A program made the translations under genes and the position numbers. The notes beneath the pieces are model-generated. The model did no database searches and was not told the origin of the DNA. It saw nothing but the letters and a program-made list of their open reading frames with translations. From Gulosibacter sediminis (GTDB lineage Bacteria > Actinomycetota > Actinomycetes > Actinomycetales > Microbacteriaceae): 12,503 nt of DNA. Below, piece after piece: positions 1 through 6,795 of the stretch; position 1 is the first letter of the stretch; the number at the start of each line of letters is the position of its first letter. The stretch is from NCBI RefSeq assembly GCF_014904065.1, contig NZ_JACXJG010000005.1:75491-87993 (forward strand), read 5' to 3'.

Positions 1-1373
1 GTATGCCGAACACCATTGACCGCCTCGCTCGCCTTGTGCGCATCCCCTCGGTTTCGTGGGATGCGTTCGACCGCGAGCACGTGAGCGCGAGCGCCGAACG
101 CGTGCGCGAGCTGTTCGCGGGTACCGGCATGTTCGACGAGGTGGGCATCCACCAGTACGACATCGACGACGAGACGCCTGGGCAGCCGGGCGTGATCGCT
201 CGCCGCGAGGCGAGCGAGGGCTGGCCGACCGTGCTGCTCTACGCCCACCACGACGTGCAGCCGCCCGGACGCGACGAGCTCTGGGACACCCCGGCCTACG
301 AGCCGACGCTTGTGGGGGAGCGGCTCTACGGCCGCGGCGCCAGCGACGACAAGGCCGGCGTGCTGCTGCACGTTGCCGCGCTCGAGACATTGCACGACCT
401 CTGGGAGGCCGACGGCGAGCGCTTCCCGCTCGGCGTTTCGATCTTCGTCGAGGGCGAAGAGGAAAACGGCTCGGGCAGCTTCACGAAGTTCCTCGATGCC
501 CATCGCGAGGCGCTCGGCGCCGATTACATCATCGTCGCCGACAGCGATAACGCGGCAATCGACGTGCCATCGCTCACCGTCGCGCTGCGCGGCAATGTCA
601 CCTTCAACCTCACGGTGCGCACGCTGCGCCACGCCTCGCACTCAGGCATGTTCGGCGGCGCGGCACCGGATGCGATGCTCGCGGCAGTGCGTTTGCTCGA
701 CACCCTCTGGAACGCCGACGGCTCGGTCGCGGTCGAAGGTGTCGATAGCCACGACGCGCAGGTGCCAGAGATGCCGGCGTCGCAGCTCGTTGAGGAGGCG
801 GGCGTCATCGGCGGTGAGTTGCTCGGCAGCGGCCCCGTGCTCGCGCGCACCTGGTACCAGCCGTCGGTCACCGTCACCGGCATCGACGCGCCCGACGTCG
901 CGAACGCCTCGAACACGCTCATCCCCGAGGTGCGCGTGCGTATCTCGGCTCGCATCGCTCCGGGCACGGACGCCGAGGCCGCGGCCGAGGCGCTGCAGTC
1001 ACACTTGCGGGCGAATGCGCCGTTCGGTGCCGAGCTCGAGTTCGATTCGCTGAATACCGGCCGGCCGTTCCTCGTCGACGTCGACGGCGATGGTGTCGAG
1101 CGGATGCGCGCTGCGATGGCCGAATGCTGGGGCGCGGACGCGCAGCTCTCGGGCATCGGTGGGTCAATCCCGTTCATCGCCGACCTGGTCGACCGCTTCC
1201 CGGCGTCGCAGATTCTCGTGACGGGTGTCGAGGACCCAGCAACCCGGGCGCACTCGCCCAACGAGTCGCAGCATCTCGGCGTGCTGCACCGCGCGATCCT
1301 CACCGAGGCGTGGTTCCTTGCCGACCTCGCGGAGAATCCGCCGCTTGGTGACGGATCGGCCGAACGGGAATAG
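1..1373 (+). CDS. M20-family metallo-dipeptidase, probably truncated at the left edge
   Basis: This is a zinc-dependent peptidase of the M20 (CNDP/carboxypeptidase G2-like) family, expected to cleave dipeptides or related amide substrates in the cytoplasm. Numbering from the first visible Met at base 3, the metal-site motifs are complete: H82-x-D84 in HHDVQP, bridging D115 in GASDDKAG, general base E153 and ligand E154 in EGEEENGS, D182 in DSDN, and H417 in AHSPNE. H213 in the dimerisation/lid domain (SHSGMFGG) matches the second-subunit histidine of CNDP enzymes. The frame is open to base 1, because the partial codon ending in GT cannot be a stop. There is no room for a ribosome site before base 3, and relatives usually carry extra residues before this point, so the true start is probably outside the window. 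The stop TAG overlaps the candidate promoter of the next gene. The exact substrate cannot be read from sequence. Confidence 0.9.
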   Translation, partial: MPNTIDRLARLVRIPSVSWDAFDREHVSASAERVRELFAGTGMFDEVGIHQYDIDDETPGQPGVIARREASEGWPTVLLYAHHDVQPPGRDELWDTPAYEPTLVGERLYGRGASDDKAGVLLHVAALETLHDLWEADGERFPLGVSIFVEGEEENGSGSFTKFLDAHREALGADYIIVADSDNAAIDVPSLTVALRGNVTFNLTVRTLRHASHSGMFGGAAPDAMLAAVRLLDTLWNADGSVAVEGVDSHDAQVPEMPASQLVEEAGVIGGELLGSGPVLARTWYQPSVTVTGIDAPDVANASNTLIPEVRVRISARIAPGTDAEAAAEALQSHLRANAPFGAELEFDSLNTGRPFLVDVDGDGVERMRAAMAECWGADAQLSGIGGSIPFIADLVDRFPASQILVTGVEDPATRAHSPNESQHLGVLHRAILTEAWFLADLAENPPLGDGSAERE

Positions 1374-1376
1374 AAT
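1348..1376 (+). promoter_or_regulatory. Candidate sigma-70-type promoter of the Fe-S insertion gene
   Basis: A -10 like hexamer TAGAAT (1371-1376, five of six matches to TATAAT) lies 17 bases after GTGACG (1348-1353, four of six matches to TTGACA). It would start transcription near 1383, about 60 bases before the ATG at 1445. The -10 overlaps the stop codon of the dipeptidase. A T run and a short dyad follow directly. The assignment rests on consensus match only. Confidence 0.42.
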
Positions 1377-1386
1377 TTTTCGAAGC

Positions 1387-1401
1387 GACGTTCTGAACGT
1401 C
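1387..1401. repeat. Perfect inverted repeat in the 5' leader of the Fe-S insertion gene
   Basis: GACGTT (1387-1392) and AACGTC (1396-1401) form a perfect 6-base inverted repeat around CTG. It sits just after the expected transcription start of the candidate promoter, where an operator or a small leader hairpin could act. No T run follows it, so it is not a terminator. A tandem GCGCTG pair (1405-1416) lies directly downstream. The function is unknown. Confidence 0.4.
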
Positions 1402-1444
1402 AGAGCGCTGGCGCTGTGACGGCGCGGCGAGGGCAGGAGAAGAC

Positions 1445-1810
1445 ATGACACAGGTACTCGATGGCATCACCATCACCGAAAACACGCACGGCGTGACGCT
1501 CACGCAGGCGGCCGCCGACAAGGTGAAGTCGCTGCTCACGCAGGAGGGTCGTGATGACCTGCGTCTGCGCGTTGCGGTGCAGCCGGGCGGATGCTCGGGG
1601 CTGATTTACCAGCTTTACTTTGACGAGCGCGAGATGGCGAACGATGCGTCGGTCGACTTCGACGGCGTCGAACTCATCGTCGACGAAATGAGCGCGCCCT
1701 ACCTCGATGGCGCGTCGATCGACTTCGCCGACACGATCGAAAAGCAGGGCTTCGCGATCGACAACCCGAACGCGGGCGGCAGCTGCGCCTGTGGTGACTC
1801 GTTCCACTGA
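1445..1810 (+). CDS. erpA: Fe-S cluster insertion protein, HesB/IscA/ErpA type
   Basis: The protein has 121 residues, the usual length for A-type Fe-S carriers, which receive a cluster from the assembly machinery and pass it to apo-proteins in the cytoplasm. The three conserved cysteines are present: C50 in PGGCSG and the C-terminal pair C114/C116 in GGSCACGDSF. The family signature for the core (RVAVQPGGCSG, then FxGxxLIVD-like strands) is intact. The start is set by AGGAG at 1435-1439, five bases before the ATG. The gene has its own candidate promoter upstream and a strong hairpin terminator downstream, so it may be expressed apart from ctaC. A gene of this type next to respiratory genes could supply the Rieske centre of QcrA, but this is inference from position. 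ErpA, IscA and SufA cannot be separated with certainty by motifs alone. Confidence 0.92.
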   Translation: MTQVLDGITITENTHGVTLTQAAADKVKSLLTQEGRDDLRLRVAVQPGGCSGLIYQLYFDEREMANDASVDFDGVELIVDEMSAPYLDGASIDFADTIEKQGFAIDNPNAGGSCACGDSFH

Positions 1811-1828
1811 GTCTCCTGAGAACCGCGC

Positions 1829-1872
1829 ACGGCGGGTCCGTACTGATACCGGTGCGGGCCCGCCGTTCGTTT
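1829..1872 (+). terminator. Hairpin terminator between erpA and ctaC
   Basis: ACGGCGGGTCCG (1829-1840) pairs with CGGGCCCGCCGT (1855-1866) over 12 positions, with one G-T wobble and a 14-base loop. The stem is very GC-rich and is followed by TCGTTT. It begins 18 bases after the erpA stop, so it most likely ends that transcript. It also argues against any ctaC start within the hairpin, such as the in-frame ATG at 1852. Confidence 0.72.
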
Positions 1873-1916
1873 CCGTGGCGAACCCGTGTCTGGCCGCCCG
1901 CCCGTTGCGAAGGGTC

Positions 1917-1922
1917 TACACT
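1917..1922 (+). promoter_or_regulatory. Candidate -10 element for the ctaCDF operon
   Basis: TACACT fits the actinobacterial TAnnnT -10 pattern and lies just after the erpA terminator. It would start transcription near 1929, giving a leader of about 30 bases to the GTG at 1960. No convincing -35 hexamer is seen at 16-18 bases upstream, so this is a weak call made mainly on position. Confidence 0.38.
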
Positions 1923-1947
1923 GAGAGTTGTCTGTATGCATCTTCTC

Positions 1948-1953
1948 GAAAGG
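1948..1953 (+). promoter_or_regulatory. Ribosome binding site deciding the ctaC start
   Basis: GAAAGG lies six bases before the GTG at 1960 and favours that codon over the in-frame ATG at 1936. The GTG start also leaves a normal-length lipoprotein signal peptide. Confidence 0.55.
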
Positions 1954-1959
1954 TCCAAC

Positions 1960-2877
1960 GTGCGGAAGAACCACCGGAAAATCGCGGCATCACTGGCGCT
2001 TGCTGCCCTCGCCTCGGTGACGCTGGCCGGATGTACTGCCCAGGAGCTCAATGGCTTCATGCCCGGCGAAGTTGGCACAAGCGACTTGGGCGACATGGTC
2101 TCGACGTTCTGGGTGAACTCGTGGATCGTGCTGCTTGCCCTCGGTGTGTTTGTCTGGGGACTCATCATCTGGGCGACCGTCGTCTACCGCCGCCGCAAGA
2201 ACGACACAGGCATGCCGCGACAGATCCGCTATCACATGCCGATCGAGATGCTCTTCACGATCGTGCCAGTGATCTTGGTTGCCGGCTTCTTCGCATTCAC
2301 CGCGCGTGACCAGGCCATCGCCGAAGAGGTCTACACCGAGGGTGAGATGGACGTACACATTGAGGTGTACGGCAAGCAGTGGGCGTGGGACTTCAACTAC
2401 CTGCCCGTTGATGGTTCGGAGTACGACGGCAACGTCTACTACCAGGGCGTTCAGGCCGAAGAGGTACGCGACGAGAATGGCGACACGACCGGCGAAATCA
2501 ACGAGGACGAGCTTCCCACGCTCTACCTGCCGGTTGGCGCGCAGGTGACGATTGACCTCAAGTCCCGAGACGTTGCGCACTCCTTCTGGGTACCGGAGTT
2601 CCACTACAAGGAAGACACGATCCCGGGCAAGACCAACCACTTCTCGCTGGTTGCGGAGCGCGAAGGCACGTACATCGGTAAGTGTGCCGAGCTGTGCGGT
2701 GAGTACCACTCGATGATGCTCTTCAAGGTGGAGGTCGTCTCTCAGGCCGAGTACAACGAGTACATCCAGTCGCTGCGCGACGAAGGCAACACCGGTGCCG
2801 TCGGCGACGAGGCTAACCGCAACAACCAGAACCCTGGCACCAAGGTTCCGGTCATCGAGCACGACGAAGCTGAATAA
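1960..2877 (+). CDS. ctaC: Cytochrome c oxidase subunit II (CuA subunit, lipoprotein)
   Basis: This subunit accepts electrons from QcrC at its di-copper CuA centre, on the outer face of the membrane, and passes them to haem a in CtaD. From the GTG start the protein has 305 residues. A basic N-terminus and hydrophobic stretch end in lipobox LAGC with C25, so a lipid-anchored mature form is expected. Two membrane helices follow (about 53-75 and 95-114), then the aromatic KQWAWDF patch (139-145) that serves electron entry in this family. The CuA ligands are all present: H207, C242, E244, C246, H250 and M253 (motif CAELCGEYHSMM). An acidic, Asn-rich tail follows residue 270. It is the first gene of ctaC-ctaD-ctaF, with 18 bases to ctaD. 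The alternative ATG at 1936 would add eight residues and is less likely. Confidence 0.95.
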   Translation: MRKNHRKIAASLALAALASVTLAGCTAQELNGFMPGEVGTSDLGDMVSTFWVNSWIVLLALGVFVWGLIIWATVVYRRRKNDTGMPRQIRYHMPIEMLFTIVPVILVAGFFAFTARDQAIAEEVYTEGEMDVHIEVYGKQWAWDFNYLPVDGSEYDGNVYYQGVQAEEVRDENGDTTGEINEDELPTLYLPVGAQVTIDLKSRDVAHSFWVPEFHYKEDTIPGKTNHFSLVAEREGTYIGKCAELCGEYHSMMLFKVEVVSQAEYNEYIQSLRDEGNTGAVGDEANRNNQNPGTKVPVIEHDEAE

Positions 2878-2895
2878 TCTCTAGGGCAGGGTGAA

Positions 2896-4620
2896 ATGAC
2901 TACTACGCAGAACAGACCCGCGGCAGCGCAGTCGCCGCAGGCCGCAGAGCCCGATTTGACGCCGAGCAAGGTGGGCAACAAGGGCAATTTGATCATCGAT
3001 CTCCTCACCACCACCGACCACAAGAAGATCGGGTACATGTACCTTGTCTCATCGGTCGTGTGGTTCTGCATTGGTGGCGTGATGGCGCTCCTCATCCGCG
3101 GGCAGCTCTTTGCCCCTGGCATGGAGATGATCGCGACGAAGGATCAGTACAACCAGCTCTTCACGATGCACGGCACGATCATGCTGCTGATGTTCGCGAC
3201 CCCGCTGTTCTCGGGATTCGCCAACGTGCTGCTGCCGCTGCAGATCGGAACGGCCGACGTTGCCTTCCCTCGCCTGAACGCCTTCGCGTACTGGCTCTAC
3301 TCCTTCGGCGCGATCACTGCCGTGATGGGCTTCCTCACCCCGGGTGGTGCGGCCGCCTTCGGTTGGACCGCCTACACGCCCCTTTCGCTTACGACGTTCT
3401 CGCCGAGCGTCGGTGGCAGCCTCTGGCTCGCAGGCCTTGCCCTGACGGGGTACGGCACCATCTTTGGTGCCGTGAACTTCATCACGACGATCGTCACGAT
3501 GCGCGCGCCGGGTATGACCATGTGGCGCATGCCGATCTTCACTTGGAACACCCTCATCACCTCGATCCTCATCCTGTTCGCCTTCCCGGTGCTCACCGTT
3601 GCCTGGTTCGGCGTGCTGATGGACCGCGTATTTGGTACCCATATCTACGACGTGGATTTGGGCGGTGCGATCCTCTACCAGCACCTGTTCTGGTTCTTCG
3701 GCCACCCAGAGGTGTACGTCATTGCGCTGCCGTTCTTCGGTATCGTCTCCGAAATCTTCCCTGTGTTCAGCCGCAAGCCGATCTTCGGTTACAAGACGCT
3801 CGTGCTCGCTACCATTTCGATCGCCGCGCTGTCGGCTTCGGTGTGGGCGCACCACATGTACGTCACTGGTTCGGTACTCCTGCCGTTCTTCTCGCTGATG
3901 ACCATGCTCATTGCTGTGCCAACGGGTGTGAAGATCTTCAACTGGCTCGGCACCATGTGGCGCGGTTCGATCACGTTCGAGACACCGATGCTCTGGTCGC
4001 TCGGCTTTCTCGTCACCTTCCTCTTTGGTGGTCTCACCGGCGTTATCCTGGCGTCGCCAATGCTCGACTTCCCGATCTCCGATACCTACTTCGTGGTCGC
4101 GCACTTCCACTACGTCATCTTCGGTACCGTCGTGTTCGCGATGTTCGCGGGCTTCTACTTCTGGTGGCCGAAGTGGACGGGTAAGATGCTCAACGAGGGC
4201 CTCGGCAAGGTTCACTTCTGGCTGCTGTTCGTCGGCTTCCACCTCACATTCCTCGTGCAGCACTGGCTCGGCGTCCTCGGCATGCCCCGTCGCTACTACA
4301 CCTACCAGGCCGAGGACAACTTCACGTGGGCCAACCAGGTCTCGACCATCGGCGCCATCGTGCTCGCGATCTCGATGATCCCGTTCTTCCTCAACGTGTA
4401 CCTGACTCACCGCAACGGCAAGAAGGTCACGGTCAACGACCCGTGGGGCTACGGTGGCTCGCTCGAGTGGGCGACCAGCTGCCCGCCGCCGCGCCACAAC
4501 TTCACGGAGATCCCGCGCATCCGTTCGGAGCGTCCGGCGTTCGACCTCAACCACCCCGAGTACGCGGCGCCGGGTGCCCACCTGGAGTCCGACACCGTTG
4601 CGAGCGGAAAGGCGCACTAG
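2896..4620 (+). CDS. ctaD: Cytochrome c oxidase subunit I (haem a / a3-CuB)
   Basis: This is the catalytic subunit of the aa3-type proton-pumping oxidase, a polytopic membrane protein of 574 residues with about 12 helices. Low-spin haem a ligands are H92 (TMHGTIM) and H405; the haem a3 ligand is H403 (both in AHFHYV). CuB ligands are H270 and the pair H319/H320 (WAHHMY), with Y274 of GHPEVY placed for the His-Tyr cross-link. Proton-path residues are in place: D121, N110 and N128 for the D channel, E272 at its end, and K346 (TGVKIF) for the K channel. This marks a family A haem-copper oxidase. The N-terminal ~35 residues are polar and cytoplasmic; the C-terminal tail after about 515 is hydrophilic. 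A GGG-rich site (CAGGGTG, 2887-2893) precedes the ATG. The stop is six bases before ctaF. Confidence 0.97.
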   Translation: MTTTQNRPAAAQSPQAAEPDLTPSKVGNKGNLIIDLLTTTDHKKIGYMYLVSSVVWFCIGGVMALLIRGQLFAPGMEMIATKDQYNQLFTMHGTIMLLMFATPLFSGFANVLLPLQIGTADVAFPRLNAFAYWLYSFGAITAVMGFLTPGGAAAFGWTAYTPLSLTTFSPSVGGSLWLAGLALTGYGTIFGAVNFITTIVTMRAPGMTMWRMPIFTWNTLITSILILFAFPVLTVAWFGVLMDRVFGTHIYDVDLGGAILYQHLFWFFGHPEVYVIALPFFGIVSEIFPVFSRKPIFGYKTLVLATISIAALSASVWAHHMYVTGSVLLPFFSLMTMLIAVPTGVKIFNWLGTMWRGSITFETPMLWSLGFLVTFLFGGLTGVILASPMLDFPISDTYFVVAHFHYVIFGTVVFAMFAGFYFWWPKWTGKMLNEGLGKVHFWLLFVGFHLTFLVQHWLGVLGMPRRYYTYQAEDNFTWANQVSTIGAIVLAISMIPFFLNVYLTHRNGKKVTVNDPWGYGGSLEWATSCPPPRHNFTEIPRIRSERPAFDLNHPEYAAPGAHLESDTVASGKAH

Positions 4621-4626
4621 TCCAAG

Positions 4627-5046
4627 ATGAAAACCACACGCAATATTCTGTGGGGCCTCACCGCCTTCTACTTCGCAGTGTTCGTCGGTTACACCGTGTG
4701 GACCGCGGTTATCGAGAAGGAAGCTGAGTGGGTCGGTATCGTCGCCTTCGCACTCATGAGCCTCTTCTCCGCGTTCATCGCGTGGTACATGGGTCTCGAG
4801 AACAAGCCATTCGCTCGTAACCTCCTGCCGGAGGACCGCGAGGAGGCCGAAATCAGCGAGGCTGACCCCGAGCTGGGCGTGTTCGCCCCCCACTCCATGT
4901 GGCCCGTGATCCTTGCCGCGGCCATCGCTGCCGTGTTCGCGTCGATCTCCTTCGGCTGGTGGCCGGTCTTCTGGTTTGCCCCGATCGGGGTCGTCGGTCT
5001 GCTCGGCTGGATGTTCGAGTTCTACCGCGGCAAGTACGCGCACTAG
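4627..5046 (+). CDS. ctaF: Cytochrome c oxidase subunit IV, actinobacterial type
   Basis: This small accessory subunit of the actinobacterial aa3 oxidase has 139 residues, the usual CtaF length. Four membrane helices can be seen (about 7-29, 34-56, 92-109 and 112-130). The charged loop between helices two and three (LLPEDREEAEISEADPELG) ends in FAPHSMWP, which matches the family pattern of an acidic loop followed by a W-P at the start of helix three. No good ribosome site is near the ATG: the nearest purine run, GGAAAGG at 4606-4612, is 14 bases away inside ctaD. Translation therefore probably depends on coupling to ctaD, whose stop is six bases upstream. CtaF has no known redox cofactor; it helps build the supercomplex. 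A strong terminator follows directly. Confidence 0.93.
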   Translation: MKTTRNILWGLTAFYFAVFVGYTVWTAVIEKEAEWVGIVAFALMSLFSAFIAWYMGLENKPFARNLLPEDREEAEISEADPELGVFAPHSMWPVILAAAIAAVFASISFGWWPVFWFAPIGVVGLLGWMFEFYRGKYAH

Positions 5047-5052
5047 CGATTC

Positions 5053-5098
5053 GCTGAACGGAGCCCTGCAATCTCACGGTTGCAGGGCTTCGTTCGGT
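5053..5098 (+). terminator. Long hairpin terminator closing ctaCDF
   Basis: Bases 5053-5071 pair with 5080-5098 over 19 positions (three of them G-T wobbles) around an 8-base loop. The core AGCCCTGCAA/TTGCAGGGCT is a perfect 10-base stem. It begins seven bases after the ctaF stop. There is no long T run, which is common in high-GC actinobacteria. The next gene's probable promoter starts just after it. Confidence 0.78.
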
Positions 5099-5112
5099 TC
5101 AGGCGGATGCTC

Positions 5113-5118
5113 GATAAT
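5113..5118 (+). promoter_or_regulatory. Candidate -10 element giving a leaderless transcript
   Basis: GATAAT (five of six matches to TATAAT) lies six bases before the ATG at 5125, with an in-frame GTG at 5122. Transcription would start at or next to the initiation codon, and there is no Shine-Dalgarno sequence. A possible -35, TTCGTT (5089-5094), overlaps the preceding terminator and is weak. Confidence 0.5.
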
Positions 5119-5124
5119 TGGGTG

Positions 5125-6243
5125 ATGGTCACCGCGAACGAACTCGTCGAGCTGCGCATGATTGCCCAAGGGTTCGTCACGGCTCCCTTCGCGACTCCGG
5201 CCGTCGCCGCGGCACACCTCTCGGCGTCCCAGGGCCAGCACCTCGGCGGTGTCATTGCTTCCCTGGCACTCCGCACGACGAGCGGGGCGCGCGCCGACGT
5301 TGTGTCGGCCTTCGCTCGCGGCGAGATCGTGCGCGGCTATCCGATGCGCGGAACTGTGTTTGCCGTCGCCGCCGACGACCTCGCCTGGCAGCTCGCACTC
5401 ACCGGGCCCCGCCAGCTCGCCTCCGCCAGGCGACGGCGGATCGAGCACGGGCTCGATGAGTTGGTGCCGCAGGCGGCCGAGCTCGCCCGGGCGGCGATCG
5501 CGGCGTCGCCCGACCGAGCCATCACCAGGGCAGCCCTCGGCGAGGCGTGGGAGGCCAACGACATCCCGACCGATTCCGGCCGGCTCTACCACCTCGTGTT
5601 CACACTCATGGCCCGGGGCGACGTCGCGTACGGGCCGCTGCGGGGCAGCGACCACCTGCTCGTCGACGCGCACGAGTGGCTGCCGGGCAGTTCGTCCCTC
5701 GAGGCGCGTTTCAACAGCGACGAGCGTGCCGCGCTCGGGCACTGGCTTCGGGCGTACCTCACCGGGCATGGTCCGGCGACGCTGCGCGACTTCGCGTGGT
5801 GGACGAAGCTGCCGCTTGGGCGCATCCGGGCCGCCGAGGCCGAGGCCACCTCCGAGCTCGAAGCGTACGGCGAGCTCGAGGGCGAGACCCGGTGGGGTCG
5901 CGCCGGCCTGCGCGAGGAGCGCGAGCGAATCGGCGCCGAGACGCTCGCCGTTGGCCGCCTGCTGCCCCCGTTCGACGAATTGGTACTCGGGTATCCCGAC
6001 CGCCACTACATCGTGCCAGCGGAGCACCACGCCCGACTCGTGCCGGGCAACAACGGCGTCTTTCGCCCCTCGGCGGTCCGCCGCGGCGCGATTCTCGGCA
6101 CCTGGAGCGCGAAGCAGCGGGCGGCGGGCCGCGAGTTCTTGCTCGAATCGTTCGCCGAGTCGGTGTCGGAGGCGGCGCGGGCCGAGTTCGCGCGCGCGTT
6201 CGCGAGCTATCCGCATCCAGAGCCGGATGCGGCGGGGGAGTAG
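5125..6243 (+). CDS. Winged-helix DNA-binding protein, HTH_42 / AlkZ-like family
   Basis: The protein has 372 residues from the ATG at 5125. Its layout matches the HTH_42 (PF06224) family: an N-terminal motif region, a conserved MRGT segment (74-77) and a C-terminal block with LLPPFDE (279-285), GYPDRH and GNNGVFRP (308-315). Family members AlkZ and AlkX are DNA glycosylases that remove alkylated or cross-linked bases using a QxQ or QxD pair. Here Q36-G37-Q38 sits at the matching place (SASQGQHLG), so a catalytic QxQ pair may be present, although the middle residue is Gly rather than hydrophobic. Many members have no tested function, so glycosylase activity is inferred. The upstream in-frame ATGs at 5080 and 5107 are unlikely: the first lies in the ctaF terminator, the second has no ribosome site. 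The gene is alone on its strand between the ctaF terminator and convergent minus-strand genes. Confidence 0.85.
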   Translation: MVTANELVELRMIAQGFVTAPFATPAVAAAHLSASQGQHLGGVIASLALRTTSGARADVVSAFARGEIVRGYPMRGTVFAVAADDLAWQLALTGPRQLASARRRRIEHGLDELVPQAAELARAAIAASPDRAITRAALGEAWEANDIPTDSGRLYHLVFTLMARGDVAYGPLRGSDHLLVDAHEWLPGSSSLEARFNSDERAALGHWLRAYLTGHGPATLRDFAWWTKLPLGRIRAAEAEATSELEAYGELEGETRWGRAGLREERERIGAETLAVGRLLPPFDELVLGYPDRHYIVPAEHHARLVPGNNGVFRPSAVRRGAILGTWSAKQRAAGREFLLESFAESVSEAARAEFARAFASYPHPEPDAAGE

Positions 6244-6258
6244 CGCTCAGCCGCGCTA
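6241..6258. terminator. Short palindrome shared by two convergent genes, possible bidirectional terminator
   Basis: TAGCGC (6241-6246) and GCGCTA (6253-6258) form a perfect 6-base inverted repeat with loop TCAGCC. The stop codon of the plus-strand gene is the left end, and the stop of the minus-strand gene is the right end, read in reverse. Symmetry would allow action on both strands, but the stem is short and has no T run. Confidence 0.35.
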
Positions 6259-6792
6259 GTCGCCGTAGTGGTCGCGCACGATCTCGCCCGCGGTCACGGC
6301 GTCGCGGAAGCGCCGGACGTTGCCGGGGTGGATCGCGACGAAGCTGAAGAGGATGCCGACGATGGCAGTCCAGGCGAGCAGCGTCAGCACGTCGCCGGTC
6401 AGAGTCATGGGGATGAACCCGACGACGTACCCGCCGGCCATCGCGGCGGCGGCGTCGCCAGCCGAGAGGCGGGCCACGCGCGCCTCGGTGAAGTCCTTCG
6501 TGCCGGGCACGAACGAACGCATCACGACATAGCCGAGCGCGTAGCCGACCGACACGAGCGCGCTGACGATGAGCCAGCTGCCGAAGAGCGCCGGGAAACC
6601 GCTGGCGGCGAGATTCTGTCGGCCGGTCTCGGTGGCGTAATGAAAGAGGAAAAACGAAACACCCCAGGCGAGGAAGGTGGTGACACCGATCGCAACCGCC
6701 GTCGGGCGCACCGGGCCACGAATCGCCGAAGCAAACACGCGAACATCGTCGTCGTGCGCTGCGGCGCCCCCCGCCGGGGTGTTTCGCGGCAT
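6256..6792 (-). CDS. Unrecognised membrane protein, four predicted helices
   Basis: I do not recognise this 178-residue protein. It has a polar N-terminus of about 28 residues with an acidic DDD patch, then four hydrophobic stretches (about 31-51, 71-91, 114-131 and 136-155). The loop between helices two and three is charged (FVPGTKDFTEARVARLSAG). The C-terminus is hydrophilic (FRDAVTAGEIVRDHYGD) and probably cytoplasmic. No catalytic or metal-binding motif is apparent. Its ATG is only three bases after the HPr stop on the same strand, so the two genes are almost certainly co-transcribed and perhaps translationally coupled; no strong ribosome site is seen. Its codon use resembles that of the neighbours, which supports a real gene. 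A role with HPr or the phosphotransferase system is suggested only by position. Confidence 0.75.
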   Translation of the reverse strand: MPRNTPAGGAAAHDDDVRVFASAIRGPVRPTAVAIGVTTFLAWGVSFFLFHYATETGRQNLAASGFPALFGSWLIVSALVSVGYALGYVVMRSFVPGTKDFTEARVARLSAGDAAAAMAGGYVVGFIPMTLTGDVLTLLAWTAIVGILFSFVAIHPGNVRRFRDAVTAGEIVRDHYGD

Positions 6793-6795
6793 CGA

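Noticed and set aside
1387..1401. The GACGTT/AACGTC dyad as a LexA box or dipeptidase terminator
   Set aside because: The half-sites are in the opposite orientation to the actinobacterial SOS box, the stem is only six pairs, and the T run is before it rather than after.
1852..1959. A longer ctaC start at ATG 1852 or 1936
   Set aside because: 1852 lies inside the erpA terminator hairpin. 1936 would leave only a six-base leader from the likely promoter and adds residues before a normal lipoprotein signal. GTG 1960 has GAAAGG at six bases.
3049..5043. Long minus-strand ORF of 664 codons opposite ctaD and ctaF
   Set aside because: It is rich in charged residues typical of the reverse strand of GC-rich genes. 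It covers clear ctaD/ctaF coding sequence and has no recognisable domain.
5080..5124. Longer winged-helix start at ATG 5080 or 5107
   Set aside because: 5080 is in the right arm of the ctaF terminator. 5107 lacks a properly spaced ribosome site and precedes the -10 like GATAAT.
5074..6216. Minus-strand ORF of 380 codons opposite the winged-helix gene
   Set aside because: It is a GC-bias shadow. The plus-strand protein has clear family motifs.
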